Part shown: positions 36,445 to 46,290 of the stretch, one piece after another | How positions within the stretch are numbered: position 1 is the stretch's first letter | How the letters are laid out: the number at the start of each line of letters is the position of its first letter | From: Xanthomonas sp. Leaf148 | Lineage (GTDB): Bacteria > Pseudomonadota > Gammaproteobacteria > Xanthomonadales > Xanthomonadaceae | Direction of reading: 5' to 3' | Length of the DNA: 64,000 bases | NCBI RefSeq assembly: GCF_001423585.1 | Contig: NZ_LMOP01000013.1 | Span: 128,921 to 192,920, forward strand | Translations under genes and position numbers: made by a program | The notes under the pieces: model-generated | What the model saw: the letters and a program-made list of their open reading frames with translations, nothing else | What the model was told of the DNA's origin: nothing | Database searches by the model: none

Positions 36445-37662
36445 TTATTGTGCCAACCGGAAGGCGGTGAGATCGCCGTCGGTGTTTTGTACCAGCAGAA
36501 TGCCATCGACGACTATCGGCTGCGCCAGCAGCGTGTCGCGTCCAGCGCGAGCGCGCGCGGCCAGTGCACCATCACTGAGTTTCAGCCAGTGCAGATAACC
36601 CTTGTAATCGCCAACCACGGCGTAATCGCCCTGGATGGCCACACCGGTCAGGGAGCGGCGCGCCAAGGCAGCCTGCGACCACATCGCCGCACCGCTGCTC
36701 TTGTCCAGGCCCCACACCGAACCGGCGTTGTCGGACACCACCACCATGGCGGACGACACACCAACGCCACCGGCGCCGCCGTGATCGCGCGTCCACAGCG
36801 GACGGCCGCTCGGGCCTTCCAGCGCGAGCGTTTCGTTCTTGAAGCTGGTGGCATACAGCGTGGTGCCATCCACCACCGGTGCGCCGTCCACGTCGGACAT
36901 GCGCTCCAGCTCGGTGCGACCTTCCGGCACGCCGATGGCCTGCTCCCACAACGGGCGGCCATCCTGCAGCGCCAGCGCACTCAAGGTGCCGCTATCGTTG
37001 CCGACGAACACCACGCCCGGGCCGGTCACGATCGGCGCATTGCCGCGCACTGACAGGGTCGGGCCTTCCTCGGCATGGAACCAGCGACGCTCGCCGGTCG
37101 CCGCATCGAAGGCGCTGACGCGACCGTCGTTGCTACGCACCAGTACCAGACTCTGTGCAATGGCAGGCGCGGCGATCACTTCGTTGGGTACCTTGGCGCG
37201 CCACTTTTCGGTGCCGTCGGCCTGGTTCAACGCAATCACATCGCCAGACAGCGTCCCGATCACCACAAGGCCTTCGCCAACACCGGGACCGCCGGAGAGG
37301 CGCTGCTTGAACTTGCGATCGTTACGCTCTTCTTTCTTGGGCTTGTATTCCCACACGCGCTTGCCGGTCTGCAGGTCCAGCGCCTGCACGCCGCCGGTGA
37401 TCGCCGAGGCGTACACCTTGCCATCGGCCACGGCCGGGCGCTGACGCACACCAATGTGCCCTTCACCCTTGCCGATGCCGGTGGACCAGATCTTGTCGAC
37501 CTTGACCGACGGTTCGAACTTGACCAGCTCGGCAGGCTCCTGCGCCTTCTTGGCAGCAGCATCCTTACCGGCAAACCAGCCCTTGACCGTGCTGCAACCC
37601 GCCAACGACATACCCATCAGGGCGATCAACGCAATGCGCTTGTACATGGTGTCCTGCTTCAT
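36445..37662 (-). CDS. bamB: outer-membrane assembly lipoprotein BamB
   Basis: Beta-propeller lipoprotein of the BAM complex that inserts outer-membrane beta-barrels, 405 residues. Signal peptide with lipobox SLAGC, Cys23 being lipidated. PQQ-like propeller repeats follow ([38 protein letters not shown] and similar). ATG 37662 shares its A with the TGA of the preceding gene; an internal ATG at 37647 with AGGA upstream is also possible and keeps the signal. It is relevant to export of the adhesin barrel encoded at 1-9607. Confidence 0.95.
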   Translation of the reverse strand: MKQDTMYKRIALIALMGMSLAGCSTVKGWFAGKDAAAKKAQEPAELVKFEPSVKVDKIWSTGIGKGEGHIGVRQRPAVADGKVYASAITGGVQALDLQTGKRVWEYKPKKEERNDRKFKQRLSGGPGVGEGLVVIGTLSGDVIALNQADGTEKWRAKVPNEVIAAPAIAQSLVLVRSNDGRVSAFDAATGERRWFHAEEGPTLSVRGNAPIVTGPGVVFVGNDSGTLSALALQDGRPLWEQAIGVPEGRTELERMSDVDGAPVVDGTTLYATSFKNETLALEGPSGRPLWTRDHGGAGGVGVSSAMVVVSDNAGSVWGLDKSSGAAMWSQAALARRSLTGVAIQGDYAVVGDYKGYLHWLKLSDGALAARARAGRDTLLAQPIVVDGILLVQNTDGDLTAFRLAQ

Positions 37663-38300
37663 CAAATCTGCTCCGCCGGATCGGGCACTTTGCCGCCCAC
37701 ATCCATCAGCTTGGTTTCCAGCAACCGGCGCTGCGGCGAGGCCACATCCACCGTGGTCAATGCCTTGGCGTACAGCGCACGCGCCTCATCGGCCTTGCCC
37801 TGCGCGACCAGCGCGTCGGCGCGGATCTCCAGGCTGGTGTGATCCTGCGCATCGGCCAACAGCTTGATCGCCTCGTCCGGCTTGCCGCTCTCGGTCAGCA
37901 CGCGTGCCAGACGCTGCTGCACGATTTGCTTGAGCTCGCCTTGTGCAGGCACGTCGCGCAGCGTCTTGATCGCTTCGGCATTCTTGCCGGCATCGACCTG
38001 CGCCTTGGCCAGACGTAGCGCCGCCAGTTCGGCATAGATGCCGCCCTTGCCGTCGTCGAGCGCCACGATGTCCTTGGCCGCCTTGTCCAGGTCCTTGCCC
38101 TGGATCGACTTCACCACCGCCTCGTAACGCGCGTTGGCTTCAACCAATTCGGTGGTGGTGTGCTTCTGCCACCACTGCCAGCCCAGGATCAGGGCCAGTC
38201 CGAGCAGGACGCCGCCCACCAGTCCCGCGCCATTCTTTCTCAACCAGGAACGAACGCGTTCGCCTTGTTCGTGTTCGTCCAGCAGATCGTCGATCGCCAT
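37662..38300 (-). CDS. yfgM: YfgM-like TPR membrane protein
   Basis: 212 residues with a short cytoplasmic N terminus, one membrane segment at about residues 27-43 (GLVGGVLLGLALILGW) and a periplasmic tetratricopeptide domain. Position between rodZ and bamB and the MAIDDLLDEHEQGERVRSWL opening match E. coli YfgM, an ancillary SecYEG subunit working with the chaperone PpiD. ATG 38300 follows a GGAGCGAGAG stretch. Its stop overlaps the bamB start (TGATG), so expression is coupled. Confidence 0.9.
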   Translation of the reverse strand: MAIDDLLDEHEQGERVRSWLRKNGAGLVGGVLLGLALILGWQWWQKHTTTELVEANARYEAVVKSIQGKDLDKAAKDIVALDDGKGGIYAELAALRLAKAQVDAGKNAEAIKTLRDVPAQGELKQIVQQRLARVLTESGKPDEAIKLLADAQDHTSLEIRADALVAQGKADEARALYAKALTTVDVASPQRRLLETKLMDVGGKVPDPAEQI

Positions 38301-38370
38301 GCGTACTCTCGCTCCGTCATCCCGGAGGCGCGGAACATCAAAAGGGAAAAATGAAAAACCGCAGTCCGCT

Positions 38371-39231
38371 TCACTCGGAAGCAGGTACCACGGAGCCGTC
38401 GGAGGATACCGCAAAACGGGCCACGTTAGCGCGCTGGAACGGTTTCACATCGACGATACTGCCGCCTTGCTGAACCTCTACCGCCGACGCATTGCCCAGC
38501 ACGATGCGGCCCACCTGACCCGGCGAATAGCTGCGACGCTCACCGGCACGGATCAGTGTTTTTTCGACTGCGCTGCCATCCGGCGCCAGGATCTGCACCC
38601 AGCTGTCGCCACTGAAACTCAACGACAGACTTTTGCCAGCATCCGCCACTGCCGGTAATGCCTCGGCTTCGGGCGTTGCGCGCGGCACCGGGGTCATCGA
38701 CGCAATGTACGGCGCCGGCTGCTCGCGCGGCGCTGCGGCCGGTTGCGCTGAAGTGTTACCGGCCGTGCCTGTCTTCGCTGCGACCGGCATGCTGTCCAGC
38801 GACACCGTGCTCGGCGACCTGCCGTCCAGATGCGAGCGTGTCGCATACCAGACCGGTACCGCAAACACACCGGTGATGACGACATACATCGCCTTGCGCG
38901 CGGTACTTTCGAAAATGCGGCGCGCACGCGGCGTGTGGGTATGGCTGACCAGCTTCACCGGTTCGATCGGTGCGATGCTGGCTTGCTGCAGCGACGGCTC
39001 CAGATCGATATGCAGCAGCCGCGCATAACTGCGCAACTGACCGCGCACAAAAACCGGAGCGCCCAGGCGCTGCCAGTCTTCCTGCTCCAGCGACCGCACC
39101 ACATGCGCCGGCATGCGCAGCTTGCCGGCGACATCGTCGATGCTCAGGCCTGCCGCTTCGCGCGCGTCGCGTAACTGCGGCCCGCAGCCCTTTTCCTGCT
39201 CGAAAGGGTTCGGATTGGAATCACTGATCAC
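38371..39231 (-). CDS. rodZ: cytoskeletal protein RodZ-like
   Basis: 286 residues. The N-terminal helix-turn-helix of the HTH_25 type (LRDAREAAGLSIDDVAGKLR, then DWQRLGAPVFVRGQLRSYAR) binds MreB in the family; a membrane segment at about 113-130 is followed by a proline-rich linker and a periplasmic DUF4115 domain (LSLSFSGDSWVQILAPDGS). The start is GTG 39231, which overlaps the pilF stop by four bases. In E. coli ispG and hisS follow; here yfgM follows after 70 bases. Confidence 0.92.
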   Translation of the reverse strand: MISDSNPNPFEQEKGCGPQLRDAREAAGLSIDDVAGKLRMPAHVVRSLEQEDWQRLGAPVFVRGQLRSYARLLHIDLEPSLQQASIAPIEPVKLVSHTHTPRARRIFESTARKAMYVVITGVFAVPVWYATRSHLDGRSPSTVSLDSMPVAAKTGTAGNTSAQPAAAPREQPAPYIASMTPVPRATPEAEALPAVADAGKSLSLSFSGDSWVQILAPDGSAVEKTLIRAGERRSYSPGQVGRIVLGNASAVEVQQGGSIVDVKPFQRANVARFAVSSDGSVVPASE

Positions 39232-40040
39232 AATGCATTGGCCCCGGGGTTAGCGGTCGCTGCGTCAGGAAATTCCTTGACCAACCGCTGTTGGTAACGG
39301 CTGGCAGCTACCTTGTCGCCTAGCCCTTGCTCAATCTGAATGGCGAGTTGTAACACGGAAGCCGTTACCGGTGCAGCCGCAAGCCGCCGTTCGATAAAAG
39401 CACGTGCTTCAAAATAATTGCGCCGTCCGGCCTCCAGCCGCGCCATCGACTCCAACGCATAGGGATTACTCGGATCCAGTTCGAGCGCTTTGCGTAAATC
39501 GCTTGCCGCGCGCTCGGGCTGCCCCGCCTTGAGTGCGCAACCACCTGCATTGCCGAGTGCGGACGCAGGCGATGCGTAGGTGCGGTCGGCCAATGCGCGA
39601 TCGAACCAGATCAGCGATTCAGCAGGCGACCCATTGGCGCATACCCACGCGCCATAATTGTTCAACACATCTCCGCGCTGCGGCGCCAGTTCGGCGGCGC
39701 GGCGATAGGATGCGCCCGAACCGGCGACATCGCCGCGGCCACCCTGGATCAGGGCCAACATGCCGATGGCGTCCACCGATTGCGGATCTTTCTTCAACGC
39801 GGCGCGGATCTGCTCTTCGGCGCCGGCATAGTCGCCGGTCTGCATCCGGTTACTGGCCAGGCCGAGCTTTTCCTGCACCGCCAGACGATCCTTGGTGGCC
39901 TTGTTGTCGCGGAACGAATACACCGGCGCGACTTCTTCCACGCGCTTGGCCGAACCGGCCTTGGCATTGCGACCACCGCAGCCGACCGCGCATAACGCGA
40001 TCGCCACGGCCGCCATTAACGCAAGTTCACGCTGCCGCAT
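39228..40040 (-). CDS. pilF: type IV pilus biogenesis lipoprotein PilF
   Basis: Outer-membrane pilotin for PilQ secretin assembly, 270 residues. Lipoprotein signal [20 protein letters not shown] with candidate lipidated Cys21; six or so tetratricopeptide repeats follow ([57 protein letters not shown]). ATG 40040 overlaps the rlmN 3' end by 14 bases. Its position next to rlmN is conserved in gammaproteobacteria. Confidence 0.93.
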   Translation of the reverse strand: MRQRELALMAAVAIALCAVGCGGRNAKAGSAKRVEEVAPVYSFRDNKATKDRLAVQEKLGLASNRMQTGDYAGAEEQIRAALKKDPQSVDAIGMLALIQGGRGDVAGSGASYRRAAELAPQRGDVLNNYGAWVCANGSPAESLIWFDRALADRTYASPASALGNAGGCALKAGQPERAASDLRKALELDPSNPYALESMARLEAGRRNYFEARAFIERRLAAAPVTASVLQLAIQIEQGLGDKVAASRYQQRLVKEFPDAATANPGANAL

Positions 40041-41232
40041 CTCGATCGGCCTGCCCTTCCAATGTGCGGCGGAATTCCGCCTGGCGACGGGTGCGGTCCA
40101 TGACCTGCCCCTTGAGCTGCCCGCACGCCGCATCGATGTCGTCGCCACGCGTACGGCGAACCATCGTCAGCACCTGCGCGTCGAGCAGAATCTTCTGGAA
40201 TGCGCGAATTTCCGTCTCGCCAGAGCGCTCGTAGCGCGTACCGGGGAACGGGTTGAACGGGATCAGATTGACCTTGCCGGCGTCCTTGGACTGCACCGTA
40301 TTGTCGAACTGACGCATCAGCCTGGCCAACTGGCGCGCATGCTCCGGCTGGTCGTTGATGCCCTTCATCAAGGTGTATTCGAAGGTCACCGAGTCACGTT
40401 TCTTGTTGCCACGCAGGTAGCGCGCGCAGGACTCCATCAACTCGGCGATCGGGTACTTCTTGTTCAACGGCACCAGGCTCTCGCGCAGCGTGTCATTGGC
40501 GGCGTGCAACGAAACCGCCAGCGAGACATCGCTTTCGGTGGACAGCCGGTCGATCATCGGGACCAGGCCTGAGGTCGACAAGGTCACCCGCTTGCTGGCC
40601 AGGCCGTAGCCCAGATCGTCGCGCATCACGCTCATCGCGCGCACGACGTTATCGAAATTCATCAACGGCTCGCCCATCCCCATCATCACCACGTTGGTGA
40701 GGCGGCGCTGCTGGTGCGGCACGTTACCCAGATGGCGCGCCGCCACCCAGACCTGCCCAACGATCTCGGCAGTGGTGAGGTTGCGATTGAAGCCCTGGGT
40801 GGCGGTCGAACAAAACGTGCAATTCAACCCGCAACCGACCTGGGAGGACACGCACAGCGTGCCGCGGCCCTTGTCGGGGATGTAGACGGTTTCGATGGCG
40901 TTCTTGCCGTCGGTGCCCATGGCCAGCAGCCATTTGTGGGTTCCGTCGGTAGACGGCTTGTCGAAGACGACATTTGGAACCAGTACCTCGGCATGCTGGT
41001 GCAACTTCGCACGCAATGCCTTGCCGAGGTCGGTCATCTGGTCGAAATCGGTGACGTAGCGGTGGTGAATCCACTTCATCACCTGATGGGCGCGGTAACG
41101 CGCTTCGCCGAGCGTGTCGGCAAAGAAGCGCTCCAATCCCTCGCGATCGAGGTCGAGCAAATTCTGCTTGCGCAGTTCCGGGGAACGGACGGGAACGTCC
41201 TGCAACACGGATGGGATCACAACCTCATTCAC
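40027..41232 (-). CDS. rlmN: 23S rRNA / tRNA adenine-C2 methyltransferase RlmN
   Basis: Radical-SAM enzyme making 2-methyladenosine at 23S rRNA A2503 and tRNA A37, 401 residues. The cluster motif is CGLNCTFC in [34 protein letters not shown] and [18 protein letters not shown] are family signatures, and the resolving Cys is probably in AACGQLKG near the C terminus. The start is GTG 41232, as no in-frame ATG with a better site precedes it. 18 bases after ndk. Confidence 0.96.
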   Translation of the reverse strand: MNEVVIPSVLQDVPVRSPELRKQNLLDLDREGLERFFADTLGEARYRAHQVMKWIHHRYVTDFDQMTDLGKALRAKLHQHAEVLVPNVVFDKPSTDGTHKWLLAMGTDGKNAIETVYIPDKGRGTLCVSSQVGCGLNCTFCSTATQGFNRNLTTAEIVGQVWVAARHLGNVPHQQRRLTNVVMMGMGEPLMNFDNVVRAMSVMRDDLGYGLASKRVTLSTSGLVPMIDRLSTESDVSLAVSLHAANDTLRESLVPLNKKYPIAELMESCARYLRGNKKRDSVTFEYTLMKGINDQPEHARQLARLMRQFDNTVQSKDAGKVNLIPFNPFPGTRYERSGETEIRAFQKILLDAQVLTMVRRTRGDDIDAACGQLKGQVMDRTRRQAEFRRTLEGQADRDAAA

Positions 41233-41250
41233 GATTCGACTCTCTCGGCC

Positions 41251-41676
41251 TCAGCGCGAGACCACTTCGGTGGCGGCAAAGAAATACGCGACTTCGTTGG
41301 CGGCGTTCTCGACCGAATCCGAGCCGTGTGCGGCATTGGCATCGATCGAATCGGCGAAGTCGGCGCGGATGGTACCCGGCGCAGCGTCCTTGGGATTGGT
41401 CGCGCCCAGCAGGTCGCGGTGTGCGGCAACGGCGTTTTCGCCTTCCAGCGCCTGGATCATCACCGGGCCGGAGATCATGAACTCGACCAGCGCGTTGAAG
41501 AACGGACGCTCGCGGTGCACGGCGTAGAAGCCTTCGGCTTCACGACGCGACAGCTGCTTGTACTTGGCGGCCACGACCTTCAGGCCAGCCTTCTCGAAGC
41601 GGCTGTAAATTTCACCGATGACGTTCTTGGCGACGGCGTCGGGCTTGATGATGGACAGGGTGCGCTCCAGCGCCAT
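41251..41676 (-). CDS. ndk: nucleoside diphosphate kinase
   Basis: Transfers the gamma-phosphate of ATP to NDPs; 141 residues, full length. [17 protein letters not shown] opening, [14 protein letters not shown] and the phospho-His in [12 protein letters not shown]. First gene of the ndk-rlmN-pilF-rodZ-yfgM-bamB-der series. A hairpin plus T-run lies about 50 bases before the start codon on the same strand (see 41724-41748). Confidence 0.97.
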   Translation of the reverse strand: MALERTLSIIKPDAVAKNVIGEIYSRFEKAGLKVVAAKYKQLSRREAEGFYAVHRERPFFNALVEFMISGPVMIQALEGENAVAAHRDLLGATNPKDAAPGTIRADFADSIDANAAHGSDSVENAANEVAYFFAATEVVSR

Positions 41677-41723
41677 GGGAAGTTCTCCGTTGGGCGGGCC
41701 ACTAAAGACCCGAGGTTATCATG

Positions 41724-41748
41724 AAAAAAACCCGCGTCAAAACGCGGG
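41724..41748 (-). terminator. terminator-like hairpin upstream of ndk
   Basis: On the minus strand CCCGCG-TTTTGA-CGCGGG is followed by seven T residues. No minus-strand gene precedes it, so it is either an attenuator in the ndk leader or acts on antisense transcripts from the regulator promoter region. Confidence 0.7.
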
Positions 41749-41856
41749 CTTAGGCTTCTTTGCGATAGCCAATTCTATCTCTTCGCCACCGTGTTTGCAC
41801 ACCGCCCCCTGAATCGTGCTGCATTGCCGCATGACCTGCCCGCAACCAAACCCGTA

Positions 41857-41882
41857 GACTCAAACAATCGTTTGATTGAGTC
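41857..41882. promoter_or_regulatory. PsrA-type operator
   Basis: The dyad GACTCAA...TTGAGTC encloses CAAAC-AATC-GTTTG at 41861-41874, matching the published PsrA box (G/C)AAAC-N2-4-GTTT(G/C) exactly. It ends 12 bases before the start codon of the TetR gene, so the regulator probably represses itself and the fad genes behind it. Confidence 0.75.
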
Positions 41883-41894
41883 CGACCCCAGCGC

Positions 41895-42527
41895 ATGCCC
41901 AAGCCCGCCCACTTCTCCACCAAGGACCGCATCCTCGGTGCCGCCGAGGAGCTGTTCGCCCAGCACGGGTTTGCCGGCACCTCGCTGCGGCAGCTGACCA
42001 CCCAGGCCGACGTCAACATCGCCGCGGTCAACTACCACTTCGGCTCCAAGGAAAACCTGGTCAACGAGGTGTTCCGCCGTCGCATGGACGAAATGACCGC
42101 TGCGCGCCTGCAACAGCTGGAGGCAGCAAAGAAATCGCAGCCGGGCGAGCTCACCGCGGTGCTGGCCGCCTTCGTCGAGCCGGCGCTGGCGATGGCACAG
42201 GACCGCCAGAACGGCGGCGCCTTCGTGCGGGTGATCGCACGCGCCTACGCGGAAAAGAACGACAACCTGCGCAAATTCCTGTCCGACCATTACGGCCATG
42301 TTCTGCGCGAATTCGGCAAGGCCATCGCCGGCTGCGTGCCGGGCCTGAGCAAGGAAGAGCTGTATTGGCGGCTGGATTTTCTAGCCGGTGCGCTCACCTA
42401 TGCCATGGCCGACTTCGGGCTGATCAAGCGCCCGGCCGGCGTCAGCGAGGCCGACCATCGTGCGCGTGCCGCGCGCGAACTCATTCGTTTCGCGGAACCT
42501 GGTTTCCGCGCTCATTCCACACCGTAA
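41895..42527 (+). CDS. TetR-family regulator of fatty-acid degradation (PsrA-like)
   Basis: 210 residues. Residues ~10-60 form a TetR helix-turn-helix (RILGAAEELFAQHGFAGTSL, RQLTTQADVNIAAVNYHFGS) with the AAVNYHFGSKENL end typical of PsrA/FadR-type repressors; the rest is an all-helical ligand-binding domain. Pseudomonas PsrA releases its operator on binding long-chain acyl molecules and controls fadBA. Here a PsrA-like box lies immediately upstream and fadB starts 25 bases downstream on the same strand, so the same role is inferred. ATG 41895 has no clear ribosome binding site. Confidence 0.85.
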   Translation: MPKPAHFSTKDRILGAAEELFAQHGFAGTSLRQLTTQADVNIAAVNYHFGSKENLVNEVFRRRMDEMTAARLQQLEAAKKSQPGELTAVLAAFVEPALAMAQDRQNGGAFVRVIARAYAEKNDNLRKFLSDHYGHVLREFGKAIAGCVPGLSKEELYWRLDFLAGALTYAMADFGLIKRPAGVSEADHRARAARELIRFAEPGFRAHSTP

Positions 42528-42552
42528 ACGCTCCACCAAGAGGCTAATTGCT

Positions 42553-44925
42553 ATGTCCAATCCGTTGCTAGTTCGTCGCGCCGCCGTGCTCGGTGCCGGC
42601 GTCATGGGCGCGCAGATCGCCGCGCACCTCACCAATGCCGGCGTCGACACCGTGCTGTTCGACCTGCCTGCCAAGGAAGGTCCGGCCGACGGCGTCGTGC
42701 TCAAGGCCATCGCCAATCTCGGCAAGCTCAGCCCTGCCCCGCTCGCCAGCAAGGCGTTGGCCGAGGCGATCACGCCGGCCAACTACGAGAGCGGCCTGGA
42801 ACAGTTGCGCGATTGCGACCTGATCATCGAAGCGATCGCCGAGCGGATGGACTGGAAGCAGGACCTTTACAAGAAGATCGCCCCGTATGTGGCCGATCAC
42901 GCTGTACTTGCCTCCAATACGTCGGGCCTGGGCATCAACAAGCTCTCCGACGTGCTGCCCGAGCAATTGCGCCACCGTTTCTGCGGCGTGCATTTCTTCA
43001 ACCCGCCGCGCTATATGCACCTGGCGGAGCTGATCCCGGCCAAGTGCACCGACAAAGCCGTGCTGGAAGGCCTGGAAGCGTTCCTGGTCACCACGCTCGG
43101 CAAGGGTGTGGTGTACGCCAAGGACACCCCGAACTTCATCGGCAACCGCATTGGCGTGTTCTCGATCCTGTCCACCATCCATCACACGCAGGAGTTCGGC
43201 CTGGGCTTCGATGAAGTGGACGGCCTGACCGGCCCGCTGGTCGGCCGCCCGAAGTCGGCGACCTACCGCACCTCGGACGTCGTCGGCCTGGACACCATGG
43301 CGCATGTGATCAAGACCATGGGCGACACGCTGCCGGACGACCCGTGGCACCAGTATTTCAAGTCGCCGAAGTGGCTGGACGCACTGATCGCCAAGGGCGC
43401 GCTGGGCCAGAAGGTCGGCGCCGGTATCTTCCGCAAGGTCGGCAAGGACATCGTGGTGCTGGACCTGCAGAAGCAGGATTACCGCGCCGCTGATCGCACT
43501 GCCGCACCGGAAGTGGTCGAGATCCTCAAGATCAAGAACCCGGCCGAGAAGTTCGCCAAGTTGCGTGAGAGCCAGCACCCGCAGGCACAGTTCCTGTGGG
43601 CGACGTTCCGCGACCTGTTCCACTACAGCGCCTATCACCTGGCCGACATCGCCGAGACCGCGCGCGATGTGGATCTGGCGATCCGCTGGGGCTACGGCTG
43701 GTCGCTGGGGCCGTTCGAAACCTGGCAGGCCGCTGGCTGGAAGCAGGTGGCGCAGTGGATTGCCGAAGACATTTCCAACGGCAAGAGCATGAGCAGCGCG
43801 CCGTTGCCGAATTGGGTGTTCGATGGCCGCGACGGCGTGCATGGTGCCGAAGGCTCGTACAGCCCGGCGCACGACGCCAAGCTGCCGCGCTCCGCCTTGC
43901 CGGTCTACAAGCGCCAGCGCTTCCCCGATCCGCTGTTGGGCGAACAATTCTCGCCGGGCGAGACCGTGTTCGAAAACGACGGCGTGCGCATGTGGCATGA
44001 CGGCGACGACATCGCGGTGGTGAGCTTCAAGACCAAGATGAACACCGTGTCCGACCATGTGCTCAACGGCTTGCAGGACGTGGTTGGCCGCGCCGAGAAG
44101 GACTTCGCCGGTCTGGTGATCTGGCAGCAGAAGGAGCCCTTCTCCGCCGGTGCCGATCTGGCCGGCGCGCTGGGCCTGTTGCAGGCCGGCAAGGTGGACG
44201 CGTTCGAAGCGCTGGTCGCCAACTTCCAGGCAACCAGCCAGCGCATCAAGTATGCGCAGGTGCCGGTGATTTCGGCCGTGCGCGGCCTGGCACTGGGCGG
44301 TGGTTGCGAGTTCCAGATGCACAGCGCCAAGACCGTTGCATCGCTGGAAAGCTATATCGGCCTGGTCGAAGCCGGCGTCGGCCTGCTGCCGGCCGGCGGC
44401 GGGTTGAAGGAGATCGCGGTGCGCGCCTCGATCGCCGCAGGTCCGGGCGGCGACGTGTTCGCCGAACTGAAGAAGACCTTCGAAACCATCGCGATGGCCA
44501 AGGTCTCCAACTCGGCGGTCAACGCCCAGGAACTGGGCCTGTTGCGCGCTACCGACAAGATCGTGTTCAACAGCTTCGAGGCGCTGCACATCGCCAAGGC
44601 CGAAGCACGTGCACTGGCAGAAGGCGGCTACCGCGCCCCGCTGCCGGCACGTCGCATCCAGGTCGCCGGCGACGTCGGTATCGCCACCTTCAAGATGCTG
44701 CTGGTCAACATGCTGGAAGGCCGTTTCATCAGTGAATACGACTATGAAATTGCCACCCGCATCGCCACGGTGATGTGCGGCGGCGAAGTCGATCGCGGCG
44801 CGCTGGTGGACGAAGAATGGCTCCTCAAGCTGGAGCGCAAGCACTTCGTCGAACTGGCCCAGCAGGAAAAAACCCAGGCGCGCATCGGCCACATGCTCAA
44901 GACGGGCAAGCCGTTGAGGAACTGA
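42553..44925 (+). CDS. fadB: 3-hydroxyacyl-CoA dehydrogenase / enoyl-CoA hydratase
   Basis: Bifunctional beta-oxidation enzyme, 790 residues. The dehydrogenase comes first: NAD-binding AAVLGAGVMGAQIAAHL at ~10-26, then catalytic-region GVHFFNPPRYMHL and ANTSGL-type loop. The hydratase/isomerase domain follows from ~residue 490: IWQQKEPFSAGADL and VRGLALGGGCEFQMHSA with the oxyanion glycines. This order (dehydrogenase then hydratase) is that of Bacillus FadN and is the reverse of E. coli FadB. ATG 42553 follows AGAGG. It is downstream of the regulator gene and followed by fadA. Confidence 0.94.
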   Translation: MSNPLLVRRAAVLGAGVMGAQIAAHLTNAGVDTVLFDLPAKEGPADGVVLKAIANLGKLSPAPLASKALAEAITPANYESGLEQLRDCDLIIEAIAERMDWKQDLYKKIAPYVADHAVLASNTSGLGINKLSDVLPEQLRHRFCGVHFFNPPRYMHLAELIPAKCTDKAVLEGLEAFLVTTLGKGVVYAKDTPNFIGNRIGVFSILSTIHHTQEFGLGFDEVDGLTGPLVGRPKSATYRTSDVVGLDTMAHVIKTMGDTLPDDPWHQYFKSPKWLDALIAKGALGQKVGAGIFRKVGKDIVVLDLQKQDYRAADRTAAPEVVEILKIKNPAEKFAKLRESQHPQAQFLWATFRDLFHYSAYHLADIAETARDVDLAIRWGYGWSLGPFETWQAAGWKQVAQWIAEDISNGKSMSSAPLPNWVFDGRDGVHGAEGSYSPAHDAKLPRSALPVYKRQRFPDPLLGEQFSPGETVFENDGVRMWHDGDDIAVVSFKTKMNTVSDHVLNGLQDVVGRAEKDFAGLVIWQQKEPFSAGADLAGALGLLQAGKVDAFEALVANFQATSQRIKYAQVPVISAVRGLALGGGCEFQMHSAKTVASLESYIGLVEAGVGLLPAGGGLKEIAVRASIAAGPGGDVFAELKKTFETIAMAKVSNSAVNAQELGLLRATDKIVFNSFEALHIAKAEARALAEGGYRAPLPARRIQVAGDVGIATFKMLLVNMLEGRFISEYDYEIATRIATVMCGGEVDRGALVDEEWLLKLERKHFVELAQQEKTQARIGHMLKTGKPLRN

Positions 44926-45076
44926 GAATCGGGAGTGGGGAATCGGGAATGGGTAACAGCCCCACCGATTTCCCGCTTCTCCCCATTAAATTCTGCCGGG
45001 CGATGAAGATGGCGAACTCAGGCGAATCCGCACTTGCGATTCCCGATTCCCCATTCTCGATTCCCGGCTACCGGAG
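44926..45076. repeat. GAATCGGGA-type inverted-repeat intergenic element
   Basis: The fadB-fadA gap begins with GAATCGGGAGTGGGGAATCG followed by GGAATGGG and ends with GATTCCCGATTCCCCATTC and GATTCCCGG, so the two ends are inverted copies. This matches a short repetitive element common between genes of Xanthomonadaceae. The transcript of fadBA would fold it into a long hairpin that may affect relative expression. Confidence 0.75.
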
Positions 45077-45084
45077 ATAGCCAA

Positions 45085-46290
45085 ATGAGCAAGCAGATTC
45101 AAGAAGCCTACATCGTTGCCGCCACCCGTACGCCGGTCGGCAAGGCGCCAAAGGGCGTGTTCCGCAACACCCGTCCTGACGACATGCTGGCGCACGTGCT
45201 GCGTGCGGTGGTGGCGCAGGCGCCGGGCATCGATCTGTCGCGGATCGACGACGCCATCATCGGCTGCGCGATGCCCGAGGGCGAGCAAGGCATGAACGTG
45301 GCGCGCATCGGCGTGCTGCTGGCCGGCCTGCCCAACACCGTGGCTGGCCAGACCATCAACCGCTTCTGTTCGTCCGGCATCCAGGCCGTGGCGATGGCGG
45401 CCGACCAGATCCGCCTGGGCAATGCCGACCTGATGTTGGCCGGCGGCACCGAGTCGATGTCGATGGTGCCGATGATGGGCAACAAGGTGGCGATGTCGCC
45501 GAACGTATTCGCCGACGACCACGTGGCCATTGCCTATGGCATGGGCATCACCGCTGAGAAGGTCGCCGAAGAATGGAAGGTCTCGCGCGAAGATCAGGAC
45601 GCATTCGCACTGGCCTCGCATCAGAAGGCGATTGCGGCCATTGCCGCAGGCGAGTTCCGCGATGAGATCACGCCGTACGAAATCCTATCGCACCAGCCCG
45701 ACCTGGCCGGCAACGTCATCGCACTGCGCAAGCGCCTGGTCGACACCGATGAAGGCCCGCGTCCGGACAGTTCGCTGGAAGGCCTGGCCAAGCTGCGTCC
45801 GGTGTTCCGTAACGGGCAGTTCGGCGGTAGCGTCACTGCGGGCAACTCCTCGCAGATGAGCGACGGCGCCGGCGCGGTGCTACTGGCCTCCGAGCAGGCG
45901 ATCAAGGATTACGGGCTGACCCCGCTTGCGCGGTTTGTCAGCTTCTCGGTGGCAGGCGTGCGCCCGGAAGTGATGGGCATCGGCCCGATCGCGGCAATTC
46001 CCAAGGCACTCAAGCAGGCCGGCCTGACCAAGGACCAGATCGACTGGATCGAACTCAACGAAGCCTTCGCCGCACAGGCGTTGGCGGTGATCCGCGACAG
46101 CGGGCTCGACCCGTCCAAGGTCAATCCGCTGGGTGGCGCGATCGCACTCGGTCATCCGCTCGGTGCGACCGGCGCGATCCGTGCGGCCACGCTGGTGCAC
46201 GGCCTGCGTCGTCGTCAGCAAAAGTACGGCATGGTCACCATGTGCATCGGCACCGGCATGGGTGCGGCGGGCATTATCGAAGCGCTGTAA
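45085..46290 (+). CDS. fadA: acetyl-CoA C-acyltransferase (3-ketoacyl-CoA thiolase)
   Basis: Thiolase for the last step of beta-oxidation, 401 residues. Acyl-accepting Cys in [33 protein letters not shown] with the catalytic His, and [10 protein letters not shown] with the second catalytic Cys. ATG 45085 follows GGAG with eight-base spacing. Ends in a strong terminator at 46351-46379, closing the regulator-fadB-fadA unit. Confidence 0.96.
   Translation: MSKQIQEAYIVAATRTPVGKAPKGVFRNTRPDDMLAHVLRAVVAQAPGIDLSRIDDAIIGCAMPEGEQGMNVARIGVLLAGLPNTVAGQTINRFCSSGIQAVAMAADQIRLGNADLMLAGGTESMSMVPMMGNKVAMSPNVFADDHVAIAYGMGITAEKVAEEWKVSREDQDAFALASHQKAIAAIAAGEFRDEITPYEILSHQPDLAGNVIALRKRLVDTDEGPRPDSSLEGLAKLRPVFRNGQFGGSVTAGNSSQMSDGAGAVLLASEQAIKDYGLTPLARFVSFSVAGVRPEVMGIGPIAAIPKALKQAGLTKDQIDWIELNEAFAAQALAVIRDSGLDPSKVNPLGGAIALGHPLGATGAIRAATLVHGLRRRQQKYGMVTMCIGTGMGAAGIIEAL

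Noticed and set aside
42568..44892. A 774-codon open frame on the minus strand across fadB
   Set aside because: Antisense shadow of a clear fadB reading frame with canonical motifs.
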